In this document: positions 55,734 through 63,901 of the stretch, one piece after another | Layout: every line of letters starts with the position of its first letter | Numbering within the stretch: position 1 is the stretch's first letter | Source of the DNA: JANMAT01 sp031359995 | GTDB lineage: Bacteria; Actinomycetota; Acidimicrobiia; Acidimicrobiales; Ilumatobacteraceae | Length of the DNA stretch: 64,000 nucleotides | Direction: 5' to 3' | NCBI GenBank assembly: GCA_031359995.1 | Contig: JANMAT010000094.1 | Coordinates: 10,438-74,437 of the forward strand | Program-made: the position numbers and the translations under genes | Notes under the pieces: generated by a model | Told to the model about the DNA's origin: nothing | The model's database searches: none | The model's input: the letters and a program-made list of their open reading frames with translations, nothing else

Positions 55734-56195
55734 ACGACGATCCCCCGCCGTGGCAGACGGTGAGCTCGCGAGAGGTCGACGGCAACGCCGTGGATGCGGG
55801 TCCGCCACGACGACGGGGTGATGCTCGTGCGCCAGCGTTGCTCCGTCACCGGCGCGGTCACGTGGGAGATGCCGACCGGCGGGGTCGACCCCGACGAGGA
55901 CCCGATGGCGGCCGCCCAGCGGGAGCTGATCGAGGAGACGGGCCACCGGGCCGGTCGCCTGCGCCACCTGAGCACCCACGTGACGTCGAAGAGCGTGGTC
56001 GACGAGACCGCGTACCTGTACGTGGCCCACGACCTCACGTAGGCGGTGCCCGACGGCGTCGACGAGACCGAGGTGATCACCGCCCACGGTGTCCCGTTCG
56101 ACCGGGTGGTGCAGTGGGTGCTCGACGGCACCATCGTGGACGCCATGACCATCGTGGCCGTGCTGCGGTCGGAACGAGAACGCCGCAGGCGGTGA
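55730..56195 (+). pseudogene. Broken Nudix hydrolase gene
   Basis: A normal start is visible (GTG 55730, 'PPWQTVSSREVDGN', overlapping the oxidoreductase stop), but coding passes to another frame around 55785-55800 and about 25-30 residues between the start and the catalytic region are missing. The second part ('MRVRHDDGVMLVRQR', 'GAVTWEMPTGGVDPDEDP') holds a complete Nudix box (G-x5-E-x7-R-E-x2-E-E-x-G), then hits an in-frame TAG at 56040-56042. Beyond it the family C-terminus continues in the same frame to TGA 56193 ('GVPFDRVVQWVLDGTIVDAM'). Three lesions make a functional protein very unlikely unless they are sequencing errors. Confidence 0.85.
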
Positions 56196-56203
56196 CCGCT
56201 CGC

Positions 56204-56209
56204 TAGAGT
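56204..56209 (+). promoter_or_regulatory. -10 box of the tRNA-Leu gene
   Basis: TAGAGT, 12 nt before the tRNA 5' end and just after the Nudix remnant. No clear -35 box. Confidence 0.5.
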
Positions 56210-56221
56210 TCTTTGGCGCTC

Positions 56222-56302
56222 GCGGGCGTGGTGGAATGGCAGACACGCGGGATTTAGGTTCCCGTTCCGCAAGGAGTGGGGGTTCAACTCCCCCCGCCCG
56301 CA
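56222..56302 (+). tRNA. tRNA-Leu (anticodon UAG)
   Basis: Acceptor arms GCGGGCG (56222-56228) and CGCCCGC (56295-56301) pair fully, with discriminator A at 56302. The D-arm region 'GTGGAATGGCAGACAC', the anticodon loop ATTTAGG (UAG), an extended class II variable arm (CGTTCCGCAAGGAGT) and the T-arm 'GGGGGTTCAACTCCCCC' follow. CCA is not encoded. The codon read is CUA. Confidence 0.95.
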
Positions 56303-56309
56303 CTCGTCC

Positions 56310-56345
56310 ACACGATGGCGTCGCGCATCGAGAGCAGGCGGCGGA
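56310..56345 (-). other. Short remnant similar to the end of the DUF3800-like gene
   Basis: CCACACGATGGCGTCG appears here and again inside the DUF3800-like gene near 56586-56601. On the minus strand both read as 'LLxxxDAIVW'. This may be the tail of a second, lost copy lying between tRNA-Leu and the intact gene, or a coincidence of codon bias. Confidence 0.25.
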
Positions 56346-56468
56346 ACGAAGCGGTCGCCCACGACGAAGCGCGTCCGCTCGCCGACGCGGCCGATCGCAG
56401 ATCCGGGTTGCATCTCGCTTCGTCGCGGCAGATACTTGGATTGCTCATCCCACTAGGGATGGGAAGTG

Positions 56469-56505
56469 CACCCGGCGATCTCCCCGGACGAGGAGTAGCC
56501 GGGTG
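56469..56505. terminator. Long hairpin after the DUF3800-like gene and tRNA-Leu
   Basis: CACCCGGC (56469-56476) pairs with GCCGGGTG (56498-56505); an inner CTCC/GGAG pair extends the stem. A smaller CATCCC/GGGATG hairpin lies just to the left (about 56446-56461). It is suitable as a terminator for the minus-strand gene. Confidence 0.4.
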
Positions 56506-56512
56506 TTGCGCG

Positions 56513-56935
56513 TCAGGGCTCCAGCGGCCGAACATCGACCAGGTGAGCGATCCGCCGGCGCCAGTCGCCACCCGCTCCATACGCCCACACGATGGCGTCG
56601 ACCGCCCGGAGCAACGGATCCGTTGCTGCGGGTCGGTGGTCATACACCGGCGCACCCGCCAGGCCTCGCAGTGCGCGATCGAGCGTGATGCGGTCCATCG
56701 CTGCCTGATGCTCGTGCTGCGAGTCCAGCACCCAGGTCACCACCGTTCGGGTCGTGACGTCCAGCGCCGCCGCCGTCAGGAGCAATCGCCGCGCCTCGAC
56801 CCGGTTCACATTGCTCGGCCTGCGGAACGTGTGCACGACGGCGACCCCGGCGTCGAGCACACCAGTCGGCAGCACGAGCACGCCCAGGAGCATCGTCCGA
56901 GCGCGTTCCGACTCGTCGCTGAAGGCCCACCGCAC
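56513..56935 (-). CDS. DUF3800-like protein (putative RNase H-fold)
   Basis: 140 aa from GTG at 56935. It opens with 'WAFSDESERARTMLLG', the D-E-S that starts the first strand of the DUF3800 group, has Arg-rich middle helices ('NRVEARRLLLTAAAL') and ends with 'DPLLRAVDAIVWAYGAGGDW', the usual C-terminal Asp-containing block. The short variant found in actinobacteria is about this size or slightly longer. DUF3800 proteins are suspected nucleases or mobile-element passengers, but no biochemical function is firm. A TACCGT box 6 nt before the GTG predicts a leaderless mRNA. The next gene on the strand starts elsewhere. Confidence 0.65.
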   Translation of the reverse strand: MRWAFSDESERARTMLLGVLVLPTGVLDAGVAVVHTFRRPSNVNRVEARRLLLTAAALDVTTRTVVTWVLDSQHEHQAAMDRITLDRALRGLAGAPVYDHRPAATDPLLRAVDAIVWAYGAGGDWRRRIAHLVDVRPLEP

Positions 56936-56941
56936 GCGGCC

Positions 56942-56947
56942 ACGGTA
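56942..56947 (-). promoter_or_regulatory. -10 box of leaderless DUF3800-like gene
   Basis: TACCGT on the minus strand ends 6 nt before the GTG at 56935, inside the short gap after the upstream F420-type gene. Confidence 0.55.
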
Positions 56948-56975
56948 CGGACACGGTGTGACGGAGATCGGGGCG

Positions 56976-57884
56976 TCAGCGGAACGCGGGTAGCACCTCG
57001 TCGGCGAACAACTGCTGGGCGGCGGCCAGCTCGCCCAGCGGGCAGGCGAACGACACGATGATCGTGCGGGCACCGGCGTCCACGAACGTGCGCAGCTGGT
57101 CGATCACGTCGTCGGGGGTGCCGGCGAAGGCGTAGCGGCTCACGAGCTTGGAGAAGTCCTGGGCGTAGGTCTTCGACAGCGTCGCCACCGCCATGTCGTG
57201 GGCCGTCTGGCGATCGCGGTGGACGGCACCCCAGATGAACAGGCCGCCGCGCACCGGCCGGGTGGCCTCGGCGCGGATGGTGGCGAGCGACGACGACAGC
57301 ATGTCGGGCGTGTACATGTAGGGCAGCCAGCCGTCGCCGAACCGGGCGGTGCGGCGCATGGCGGCGTCCTTGCGTCCCGAGATCCAGATCGGCGGGCGGG
57401 GCCGCTGCACCGGCTTCGGCTCGATCGACGCGCCGGTGAAGGAGTTGAAGCGGCCGTGGAAGTCGACCGAGGGCTCGCTCCACAGGCGCGTGATGATCTC
57501 GAGCGCTTCGTTCGTGCGCGCCCCCCGTTCGTGCACCGGCACACCGCACGCTTCGAACTCGCGAGCGATCTCGCCGCCGATGCCCACGCCGAGGCTGAAG
57601 CGACCGTTCGACGCCACGTCGAGGGCGGCGCCGAGCTTGGCCAACAACGCCGGCGGGTAGAGCGGCACCAGGGCGATCGAGTTGACGAGACGGATGCGCG
57701 TGGTCGCACCGGCCGCCGCGGCCAGCGAGATGAACGAGTTCGACGAGGCGACGTTGAAGCACACGTGCTCACCGCAGCTCACGTAGTCGTAGCCGAGCGC
57801 CTCGAACGCCCGGGCGTGGCCGCCCGGGTCGTCCACCCGTTGCAGCGCGATCCCGAGCTCGACGCGGTCATCCCCGTTCCCCAT
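56976..57884 (-). CDS. F420-type luciferase-like monooxygenase family oxidoreductase
   Basis: 302 aa TIM-barrel flavin/F420 enzyme. 'VELGIALQRVDDPGGHARAF', 'YDYVSCGEHVCFN', 'NSIALVPLYPPALLAKLGAA', 'GRFSLGVGIGGEIAREFEAC' and 'GDGWLPYMYTPDML' are typical of LLM-class enzymes in F420-using actinobacteria. Substrate unknown. ATG 57884 was chosen because the conserved barrel strand begins right after it; CAGCCT lies 6 nt upstream (variant -10). It is divergent from the GGDEF gene. Confidence 0.87.
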   Translation of the reverse strand: MGNGDDRVELGIALQRVDDPGGHARAFEALGYDYVSCGEHVCFNVASSNSFISLAAAAGATTRIRLVNSIALVPLYPPALLAKLGAALDVASNGRFSLGVGIGGEIAREFEACGVPVHERGARTNEALEIITRLWSEPSVDFHGRFNSFTGASIEPKPVQRPRPPIWISGRKDAAMRRTARFGDGWLPYMYTPDMLSSSLATIRAEATRPVRGGLFIWGAVHRDRQTAHDMAVATLSKTYAQDFSKLVSRYAFAGTPDDVIDQLRTFVDAGARTIIVSFACPLGELAAAQQLFADEVLPAFR

Positions 57885-58029
57885 GCCACCAGGCTGGCAC
57901 ACCGGCCCCGGCGGGCGGTTCCTCAAGCGCCGGGCAAGGTCCGGTCAGAACAAGCCGGTGAAAGCGCGTGCAGCTTCAAGGTCGCGGCCACGGGCTCACC
58001 CTGGCACGGGTCACGCCGATGGACGGTGC

Positions 58030-59862
58030 GTGGGTCGTGCTGCTCGTCTCTTGGTTGCCGTGGCCTCGTCCGCCGTGCTGATGGTGTCGGTGGGCGCGGG
58101 TTCGCCGGCGCACGCCGCCGACCCGTCGGGCCTGTCGCCCGCCGACCAGGCGCTCATCCCGTTCCAGGCCGAGATCATGGTGCTGGTGGAGCTGCACGCG
58201 TTCGCCGACGACCCGTTGCCCCCCGAGGTGCAGCAGGTGCACGACCAGTGGGCGAGCTACGCGCAGGGCATCCCGCGCGAAGGGCTCGTCGACTGGCTGA
58301 CCCAGTCGGACATCGATGGTTCCATGGCCCTGAACCGGCTCGTCGCCGAACTGGGCAGTCCGAGTCCGCTGGTCGCGCACACGTTGCACCGTCTGCCCCA
58401 GCCGGACCTGGACGCGGTGGCCCAGGGGGGCCACATCGCCATCAGCGCCGTGGAGTACGCCGGCGCGTGGTCCGACCTGACGTACCGCGACGGCAAAGGC
58501 CCGAGCCCCGTGACGTCCGTGGTGCCGTCGGGCGTGACGCCGGCACCGATCACGATCGCCCCCGAGGCCCCCGCCCCCACCGTTGCACCGGTGGCCACCG
58601 TGGCCCGCCGGACCGCGCCATCCCCGGCCACGACGCGGGCGGCCACCGGCACGGTGTCGACGCCCGCCACCGCGGCCGACACGACCGTGCCGGCCACCAC
58701 CGAGACCGCGGCCTCACTCACCACGGTCGCCACCAGCGCGGCGACCACACCCCCGTCGATGGCCCCGACCACCGCCGTCGCGCTCACCGTCGAGCGGGCG
58801 TCGAGCACCCACTCGGCTGCCGATGCCGTGCTGTGGATCGCCCTCGCCGTCGCGGCCGCGGCCGCCGTGGTCCTCGCCCTCGTCCTGGTGCGGCGGCGCA
58901 CACCGCCTGACCGTCTCGACGACGGCACCGTGTCGCGCCTGCTCGACGCCGGCCAGCGGCTGACCACCTCGCTCGAGGCGGCCGAGGTCATGCGCCGCGC
59001 CGTCGAGGAGGCGATCGCCCTGACGGACGCGGCGGCCGGCGTGTACGTGATGCGCGACGGCGGCACCCGCACGGTGTCGTTCACGTCGATCGACGCCGTC
59101 CTCGAACCGGCCGATCTCGAGCAGGGCGTCGTCGCCCGCGCCATCGAGGGCGGCCAACCCGGCCGCACGGTCGTGGTCGACCCCACAGGGCGCGTGAACC
59201 GGCGGGCCATGCTGGCGGTACCGGTCGTGCACGGCGGCATGGTGCTGGGCGCCCTCGCCGTGTCGCGCTCGGCCGAGGCGCCCTTCACCGCCCACGACCA
59301 GGAGGCGCTGTCCCGGCTCGCCCCGCTGGTGGCCGCCGGCCTGCACGCCGCCGGCAAGCACCAGGACTCGGCCGAACTGGCCCTCGTCGACGGGCTCACC
59401 GCGCTGGGCAACCGGCGCCGGCTCGAGCGCGACCTGCCCCTGGCGCTCGCCGCCGGCCACGGACCGGTGGCGTTCGTGATGGTCGACGTCGACCACTTCA
59501 AGGTCTACAACGACACCCACGGTCACGTGGCCGGCGACGAGGCGCTGCGACGGGTCGCCGAGGCCCTGCGCCTCAGCGTGCGCGAGGGCGACGTCGTCTA
59601 CCGCTACGGCGGCGAGGAGTTCTGCGTCCTCCTGCCCGACACGGTCCACGAGGAGGCCGAGGCCGTGTGCGAGCGCCTGCGCGCCGCGGTGCACGACATG
59701 CCGTTCCCCGGCGAGGAGCACCAACCGTCGGGTCGGGTGACGGTGTCGGTCGGTCTGGCCGTGGCCCGGGGGGCCGACGTGGACGCGCTCAAGACCCGCG
59801 CCGACGGCGCCCTGTACGAGGCCAAGCGCTCCGGTCGCGACAAGGTCGTCGTCGCCCGCTGA
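58030..59862 (+). CDS. Membrane GAF-GGDEF diguanylate cyclase with secreted N-terminal domain
   Basis: 610 aa. A signal peptide ends at 'GSPAHA', followed by an extracytoplasmic helical part (about 35-160) and a Thr/Ala-rich linker, one transmembrane helix (about 267-290), a GAF domain (about 305-430: 'SLEAAEVMRRAVEEAIALTD', 'VPVVHGGMVLGALAVSRS') and a GGDEF domain whose active loop is 'YRYGGEEFCVLLPD' (about residue 525). The active site is intact, so it should make cyclic di-GMP in response to an outside or GAF-bound signal. No inhibitory-site R-x-x-D is seen 5 residues before the loop. The start is uncertain; GTG 58030 gives the best signal peptide. No EAL protein is in the window. Confidence 0.85.
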   Translation: MGRAARLLVAVASSAVLMVSVGAGSPAHAADPSGLSPADQALIPFQAEIMVLVELHAFADDPLPPEVQQVHDQWASYAQGIPREGLVDWLTQSDIDGSMALNRLVAELGSPSPLVAHTLHRLPQPDLDAVAQGGHIAISAVEYAGAWSDLTYRDGKGPSPVTSVVPSGVTPAPITIAPEAPAPTVAPVATVARRTAPSPATTRAATGTVSTPATAADTTVPATTETAASLTTVATSAATTPPSMAPTTAVALTVERASSTHSAADAVLWIALAVAAAAAVVLALVLVRRRTPPDRLDDGTVSRLLDAGQRLTTSLEAAEVMRRAVEEAIALTDAAAGVYVMRDGGTRTVSFTSIDAVLEPADLEQGVVARAIEGGQPGRTVVVDPTGRVNRRAMLAVPVVHGGMVLGALAVSRSAEAPFTAHDQEALSRLAPLVAAGLHAAGKHQDSAELALVDGLTALGNRRRLERDLPLALAAGHGPVAFVMVDVDHFKVYNDTHGHVAGDEALRRVAEALRLSVREGDVVYRYGGEEFCVLLPDTVHEEAEAVCERLRAAVHDMPFPGEEHQPSGRVTVSVGLAVARGADVDALKTRADGALYEAKRSGRDKVVVAR

Positions 59863-59871
59863 CCCGGCCGG

Positions 59872-60387
59872 TCACCCGACGCGGGGTGGGACGGGGCCGG
59901 CCAGGCCCTCCACGACTTCGACGTTGGGCAGCTCCAGCAACAGCGACGGCGGGCACAGCACCTTGCCGTCGCGGCTACCACCGCCGAGCACGATGCGAGC
60001 GCGGGCCATCACTGCGGCGTCGACCCACAACGGCACCTCGGCGGGCAGGCCGATGGCGGTCACGCCGCCCAGCGTCATGCGGGTCAGCTCGGCCACCACG
60101 GCCGCATCGGCGAACGACGCCTTCTTCACCCCGAAGCGCGTGCGCACCGAGCGGTTCACGTCGAGGCGGGTGGTGGCCAGGACCACGCACGCCGCGTAGC
60201 GCGGCGGATCGACCTTGGCCACCACCATGATGGTGTTGGCCGAGTCCTCGGGCGCGTAGCCGTAGTGGGCGCAGAACTCGGCCGTGTCGGCCAGTGCCGG
60301 GTCGCACGGGATGATCTCCCAGGGGGTCTGCAGGCCGGAGAGCACCGCGCGCACGTGCGCGGCGACGTCGTGTTCGTCGGTGGTCAC
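59872..60387 (-). CDS. YbaK/ProX-type aminoacyl-tRNA deacylase-like protein
   Basis: 171 aa from GTG at 60387. The YbaK fold is evident from 'SANTIMVVAKVDPPRYAACV', 'TTRLDVNRSVRTRFGVKKAS', 'MTLGGVTAIGLPAEVPLWVD' and 'IVLGGGSRDGKVLCPPSLLL'. Family members hydrolyse mischarged Pro- or Cys-tRNAs in trans. The basic Lys-Lys near the pocket matches the usual Lys. It converges with the GGDEF gene (9-base gap) and is divergent from the EEP-family gene. Confidence 0.85.
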   Translation of the reverse strand: MTTDEHDVAAHVRAVLSGLQTPWEIIPCDPALADTAEFCAHYGYAPEDSANTIMVVAKVDPPRYAACVVLATTRLDVNRSVRTRFGVKKASFADAAVVAELTRMTLGGVTAIGLPAEVPLWVDAAVMARARIVLGGGSRDGKVLCPPSLLLELPNVEVVEGLAGPVPPRVG

Positions 60388-60530
60388 GCCCTCATTGTTC
60401 CTGCCCGTCAAGGCGAGGGGCACGCCCGTGCGGGCTGACGGAGGGTTCCGGCCGCCTCGGTGACGTGGTGGCCTTCGTCATCGACCCTGCCGACGACCGC
60501 GACGAGATCGTGTCTGATAGGCAACAGGGG

Positions 60531-61577
60531 ATGGCGGACGTAGGGGAGGATCTGGTCGAGCAGCCCGGGTCGCCCCGCTCGTTCCGGCTCGAACCGATCG
60601 AGCGCGGCCGAGCCATCTGGGCGACCGTGCTGGCCGGGTGCTGGTTCGTGGTCATCGGTGGCGTGTGGCTCGCCGTGTCGCTGCTGTTCGGCATCACCCA
60701 GCCGGTGGTCACCGTGGTCGGCCAGGCCACGACGCCCCTCGTGCTGCTGGCGGTGTGGCCCGTGGCCGCCGTGGCGGCGTGGCGGCGCCGCTGGGTGCTC
60801 ACCGGCATCGCGACGGGCCTCGTGGTCGTGCACATCGCCGTCGTGCTGCCGGCGATCTGGCCGCACGGCACACCCTCGTGGGCGGCGCAGGCCCCCAAGG
60901 TGCGGGTGCTGAGCGCGAACGTCAAGATCGACAACCCGACCGAGGACCGCGCCGCTTCGGCGCTTCTGGCGGTGGACGCCGACGTGCTCGTGGTCGTGGA
61001 GCTGACGCCCCACTTCATCACCGAACTGCGGTCCCACGGCGCCTACCAGCAGTACCCGAACCGGGTCGAGCGGCCCCAACCGTGGGACGGGCGGGGCATC
61101 GGGATCTACTCCAAGCTGCCGATGACGGCGATCGACGCCATCGACCTCGACGGCCGCCAGGCGCCGGGAGCCCGACTCACACTGGCCGACGGCACCACCG
61201 TGAACGTCTACGGCGTCCACACGGTCGCACCCTACGAGCCCCTCCGCGAAGGCCGCTGGCGCGACAACCTGACCGCGCTGGCCGCCCGCATAGCCGAGCT
61301 GCCGAAGCCGTTCGTGCTGGCCGGTGACTTCAACGCCACCCGCTGGCACCCGCCCTTCACCACGCTGCTCGACGCCGGCGTGCGCGACGCCCACGAACAG
61401 ACGGGGAACGGCCTGAGCTTCTCGTGGCCGGCCGACCGCGGTCTGCTCCCCCCGCTGTTCCGCCTGGACCACGCCCTGTTGAGCGACGGCGTCACCGCCA
61501 CCGCGCTCCACGAGGTCACCATCCCCGGCTCGGACCACGTGGGCTTCGTGGTCGACCTGGCCGTCCGGGCTCACTGA
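60531..61577 (+). CDS. Membrane protein with endonuclease/exonuclease/phosphatase (EEP) domain
   Basis: 348 aa. Three transmembrane helices (about 30-125) followed by an EEP domain: 'VRVLSANVKIDNP' (Asn), 'VLVVVELTPHF' (metal-binding Glu), 'NVYGVHTVAPYEP', 'FVLAGDFNATRW' (Asp-x-Asn), 'RLDHALLSDGV' and 'GSDHVGFVVDLAV' (catalytic Asp-His). Topology places the catalytic part outside the membrane, so nucleic acid, phospholipid or nucleotide-derivative substrates are possible. The frame is open back to 60465; ATG 60531 is a tentative choice. Confidence 0.8.
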   Translation: MADVGEDLVEQPGSPRSFRLEPIERGRAIWATVLAGCWFVVIGGVWLAVSLLFGITQPVVTVVGQATTPLVLLAVWPVAAVAAWRRRWVLTGIATGLVVVHIAVVLPAIWPHGTPSWAAQAPKVRVLSANVKIDNPTEDRAASALLAVDADVLVVVELTPHFITELRSHGAYQQYPNRVERPQPWDGRGIGIYSKLPMTAIDAIDLDGRQAPGARLTLADGTTVNVYGVHTVAPYEPLREGRWRDNLTALAARIAELPKPFVLAGDFNATRWHPPFTTLLDAGVRDAHEQTGNGLSFSWPADRGLLPPLFRLDHALLSDGVTATALHEVTIPGSDHVGFVVDLAVRAH

Positions 61578-61625
61578 GCCGGCGCTTCTGGGAGGTGGGC
61601 CGAGCGTGGCGGACCTCACGGGCCG

Positions 61626-62684
61626 TCAGTGCAGAGCGGGGAGCACGTCGTGTACGAGGGCGTGGTGGGCGGCGCGGGCATCGGCCTCACGGCCGGGGGC
61701 ACGGGCGGCACCCATGACGACCATGCGGTCGACCCCCACCGCGGCCAGCTCGTGCAGGCGGCGCACCACGGCATCGGCCGGGCCGACCACCGCGTAGCGG
61801 TCGACGAACTCGTCGGTGAGCGCCGTGGTCTGGGCCGAGCCGGCCTGGGTGTGGTGGTTCATGTCGTAGCGGTCGTGCAGCTCGTGCAGCACCCGCTCGG
61901 CCTGCGGGTCGTGGGGTCCGGCGGTGGCGCCGTGCATCACGTTGAAGCGGGCCAGCGTCGACAACCCACCCGACACCAGCTGGCGCGCCACCGCCACATC
62001 GGGGTGCACTGCCACGTTCACGTAGGTGCCGAACGACAGCCCGGCCGGGTCGAGCCCGGCGGCGGCGCGGGCCTTGCGGGCCAGCTCGATGCCCCACGCC
62101 AACCGGTCCACGTCGGCACCCAGCGCGAACGTGATGCGCTCGGCCCGGCGCGCCGCCAGCTCGATCACCTTCGGGCCGGTGGCGGCCACGTCGACGGGTA
62201 CCTTGGGCACCGAGCCGATCCAATGGATGCGGCTCGCCGAGGGTTGGTCGCCCAGGTCGAGGGCGTCCACCGAGGCCACGTCGTCGGCCGCCTCGAACGG
62301 CACGTCGTCACCGCGCAGGTAGCCCTGCAACCGTTCGAGGTAGCGGTCGAAGACCTTCACCGGCGCGGGCGACAACCCGAGGTGGGCCAGCGCGCTGTCG
62401 CCACGACCGATGCCGAGCACGGCCCGGCCCTTCGAGATCGACTGCACGCTGGCGATGGAGCACGCGGTCACCGCCGGGTGACGCGTGAACGGGTTGGTCA
62501 CGCCGGTGGCCAGCCCGATGCGGCTGGTGTGCGACGCGGCCTGGGCCAGCGCGATGTACGGGTCACCGCTCAGGTTCTGCGAGTCGACCACGGCGAAGCC
62601 GTCGAAGCCATCGGCCTCCACCCGCTCGGCGAAGGCGCCCACGCTCGAGGGCGCCGCCACGCCCAACATCCAGATCTGCGGCAT
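61626..62684 (-). CDS. F420-type luciferase-like oxidoreductase
   Basis: 352 aa LLM-class enzyme. 'MPQIWMLGVAAPSSVGAFAE', 'ERVEADGFDGFAVVDSQNLS', 'TRIGLATGVTNP'-like text ('SRIGLATGVTNPFTRHPAV'), 'GRAVLGIGRGDSALAHLGLS' and 'YAVVGPADAVVRRLHELAAV' are the conserved blocks of F420-dependent glucose-6-phosphate-dehydrogenase-like or N5,N10-methylene-H4MPT-reductase-like enzymes. It lies 16 bases after the amidohydrolase gene on the same strand, so the two probably act in one degradation route. The substrate is unknown. Confidence 0.87.
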   Translation of the reverse strand: MPQIWMLGVAAPSSVGAFAERVEADGFDGFAVVDSQNLSGDPYIALAQAASHTSRIGLATGVTNPFTRHPAVTACSIASVQSISKGRAVLGIGRGDSALAHLGLSPAPVKVFDRYLERLQGYLRGDDVPFEAADDVASVDALDLGDQPSASRIHWIGSVPKVPVDVAATGPKVIELAARRAERITFALGADVDRLAWGIELARKARAAAGLDPAGLSFGTYVNVAVHPDVAVARQLVSGGLSTLARFNVMHGATAGPHDPQAERVLHELHDRYDMNHHTQAGSAQTTALTDEFVDRYAVVGPADAVVRRLHELAAVGVDRMVVMGAARAPGREADARAAHHALVHDVLPALH

Positions 62685-62700
62685 GGCGCGGTCCCGACCG

Positions 62701-63867
62701 TCAGACCGGCACGAGCGTGTCGACGTCGATGCCGTACAGCTCGGCGGTGTTGCCGCACAGGATGGCGTACGTCTGCTCGGCCGACAGGTGCTTGGTGTGC
62801 TCGGCCAGCAGCTCCTGCGACCACGGCCACGTCGAGTCGCTGTGGGGGAAGTCGTTGGCCCACAGCAGGTGCTTCCAGTTCATGTCACTGGCGAACTTGA
62901 ACGCCGTCCAGTCGTCCTGGAACGTCACGTAGATGTTGTCGGCGAAGTACTCACTGGGCATCCGTGAGAGCTCCTGGCCGGCGGGCAGCCAGAAGCGGTG
63001 ACGCTTGTAGGCGTGGTCCATGCGGTAGCTGAAGTGGGGCACCCAACCGGCGTCGGCCTCGACGCACACGATCCTCAGGTTCGGGTGGCGCTCGAACACG
63101 CCACCCAGCACGAGCATGCCCATGATGTCCTGGCAGCCGCGCACGATGGACAGGAAGCCGTTCATCTTGGGGCCGCGGGTGCGCTCGGCGCGCGTGGTGA
63201 GGATGTGGTAGCTGAGGGGCAGGCCGAGCTCGATGGCCGCTTCCCAGAACTCGTCGTAGATCGGCGAGTCGTAGTCCTCCTCGGTGCCGGGCAGGCCCGG
63301 CATCATCACGCCGCGCAGGCCGGCGGCCTTGATGGCTTCGAGGTCGGCGATGCCCTGCTCGGGCGAGGCCATGGCGGTCTGGCCCACGCCGAGCAGGCGG
63401 CTCGTGTCGTGGGAGCAGTACTCGGTGATCCACCGGTTGTAGGCCTGGAAGCAGGCGTGCTTGAACTCCATGTCACGGTGGTTGCACAGGATCATGCCCA
63501 CCGTCGGGTAGATGATCTCGGCGCTCACCCCGTCCTTGATCTGGTCGGCGACGCGCGCCGTGGGGTCCCAGCCGCTGCGGTGCAGGTCCTCGAACTTGCG
63601 ACCGGTCTCGCGGATCTGCTCGGGCGGGATGCCGGCGGCCGCCGCGGTGCCGAGCACCACCGGCTTCTTGAAGCCGTCGACCTGGAACACGTCGCCGAGC
63701 ACGCCGCCGTCGATGATGCGCGGCGCCCGGTCCCGGAACTTCGGGTCGATGTAGCTCTCCCAGAGGTCCGGCGGTTCGAGGATGTGCCCATCGGCGTCAA
63801 CCGCACCGGCGAACGCAACCTCGTGCGTGTTGTGCAACGGCTTGGTGGAAGCAACAGCAACAGTCAT
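62701..63867 (-). CDS. Amidohydrolase 2 (ACMSD-like) family hydrolase/decarboxylase
   Basis: 388 aa metal-dependent TIM barrel. The N-terminal metal site is 'VDADGHILEPPDLWESYI' (D-x-H; family often H-x-H), then 'EEDYDSPIYDEFWEAAIELG', 'PLSYHILTTRAER' (His), 'LVLGGVFERHPNLRIVCVEA' and the C-terminal Asp in 'LLWANDFPHSDSTWPWSQEL'. Such enzymes hydrolyse or decarboxylate aromatic and heterocyclic acids. AAGGGG lies 5 bases before ATG 63867; a minus-strand TACCCT box sits about 28 nt further up (63901-63896). It is the first gene of an operon with the F420-type enzyme downstream. Confidence 0.88.
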   Translation of the reverse strand: MTVAVASTKPLHNTHEVAFAGAVDADGHILEPPDLWESYIDPKFRDRAPRIIDGGVLGDVFQVDGFKKPVVLGTAAAAGIPPEQIRETGRKFEDLHRSGWDPTARVADQIKDGVSAEIIYPTVGMILCNHRDMEFKHACFQAYNRWITEYCSHDTSRLLGVGQTAMASPEQGIADLEAIKAAGLRGVMMPGLPGTEEDYDSPIYDEFWEAAIELGLPLSYHILTTRAERTRGPKMNGFLSIVRGCQDIMGMLVLGGVFERHPNLRIVCVEADAGWVPHFSYRMDHAYKRHRFWLPAGQELSRMPSEYFADNIYVTFQDDWTAFKFASDMNWKHLLWANDFPHSDSTWPWSQELLAEHTKHLSAEQTYAILCGNTAELYGIDVDTLVPV

Positions 63868-63895
63868 GGCAACCCCTTGGAACGATGACCTTCGT

Positions 63896-63901
63896 AGGGT
63901 A
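63896..63901 (-). promoter_or_regulatory. -10 box of the amidohydrolase operon
   Basis: TACCCT on the minus strand, 28 nt before the ATG. The transcript would be leadered, with a usable AAGGGG ribosome binding site. Nothing further is recognisable up to position 64000. Confidence 0.45.

Noticed and set aside
54243..56303. 686-codon minus-strand frame spanning the oxidoreductase, Nudix remnant and tRNA
   Set aside because: It runs through a tRNA gene and is low-complexity; a shadow of GC-rich sequence.
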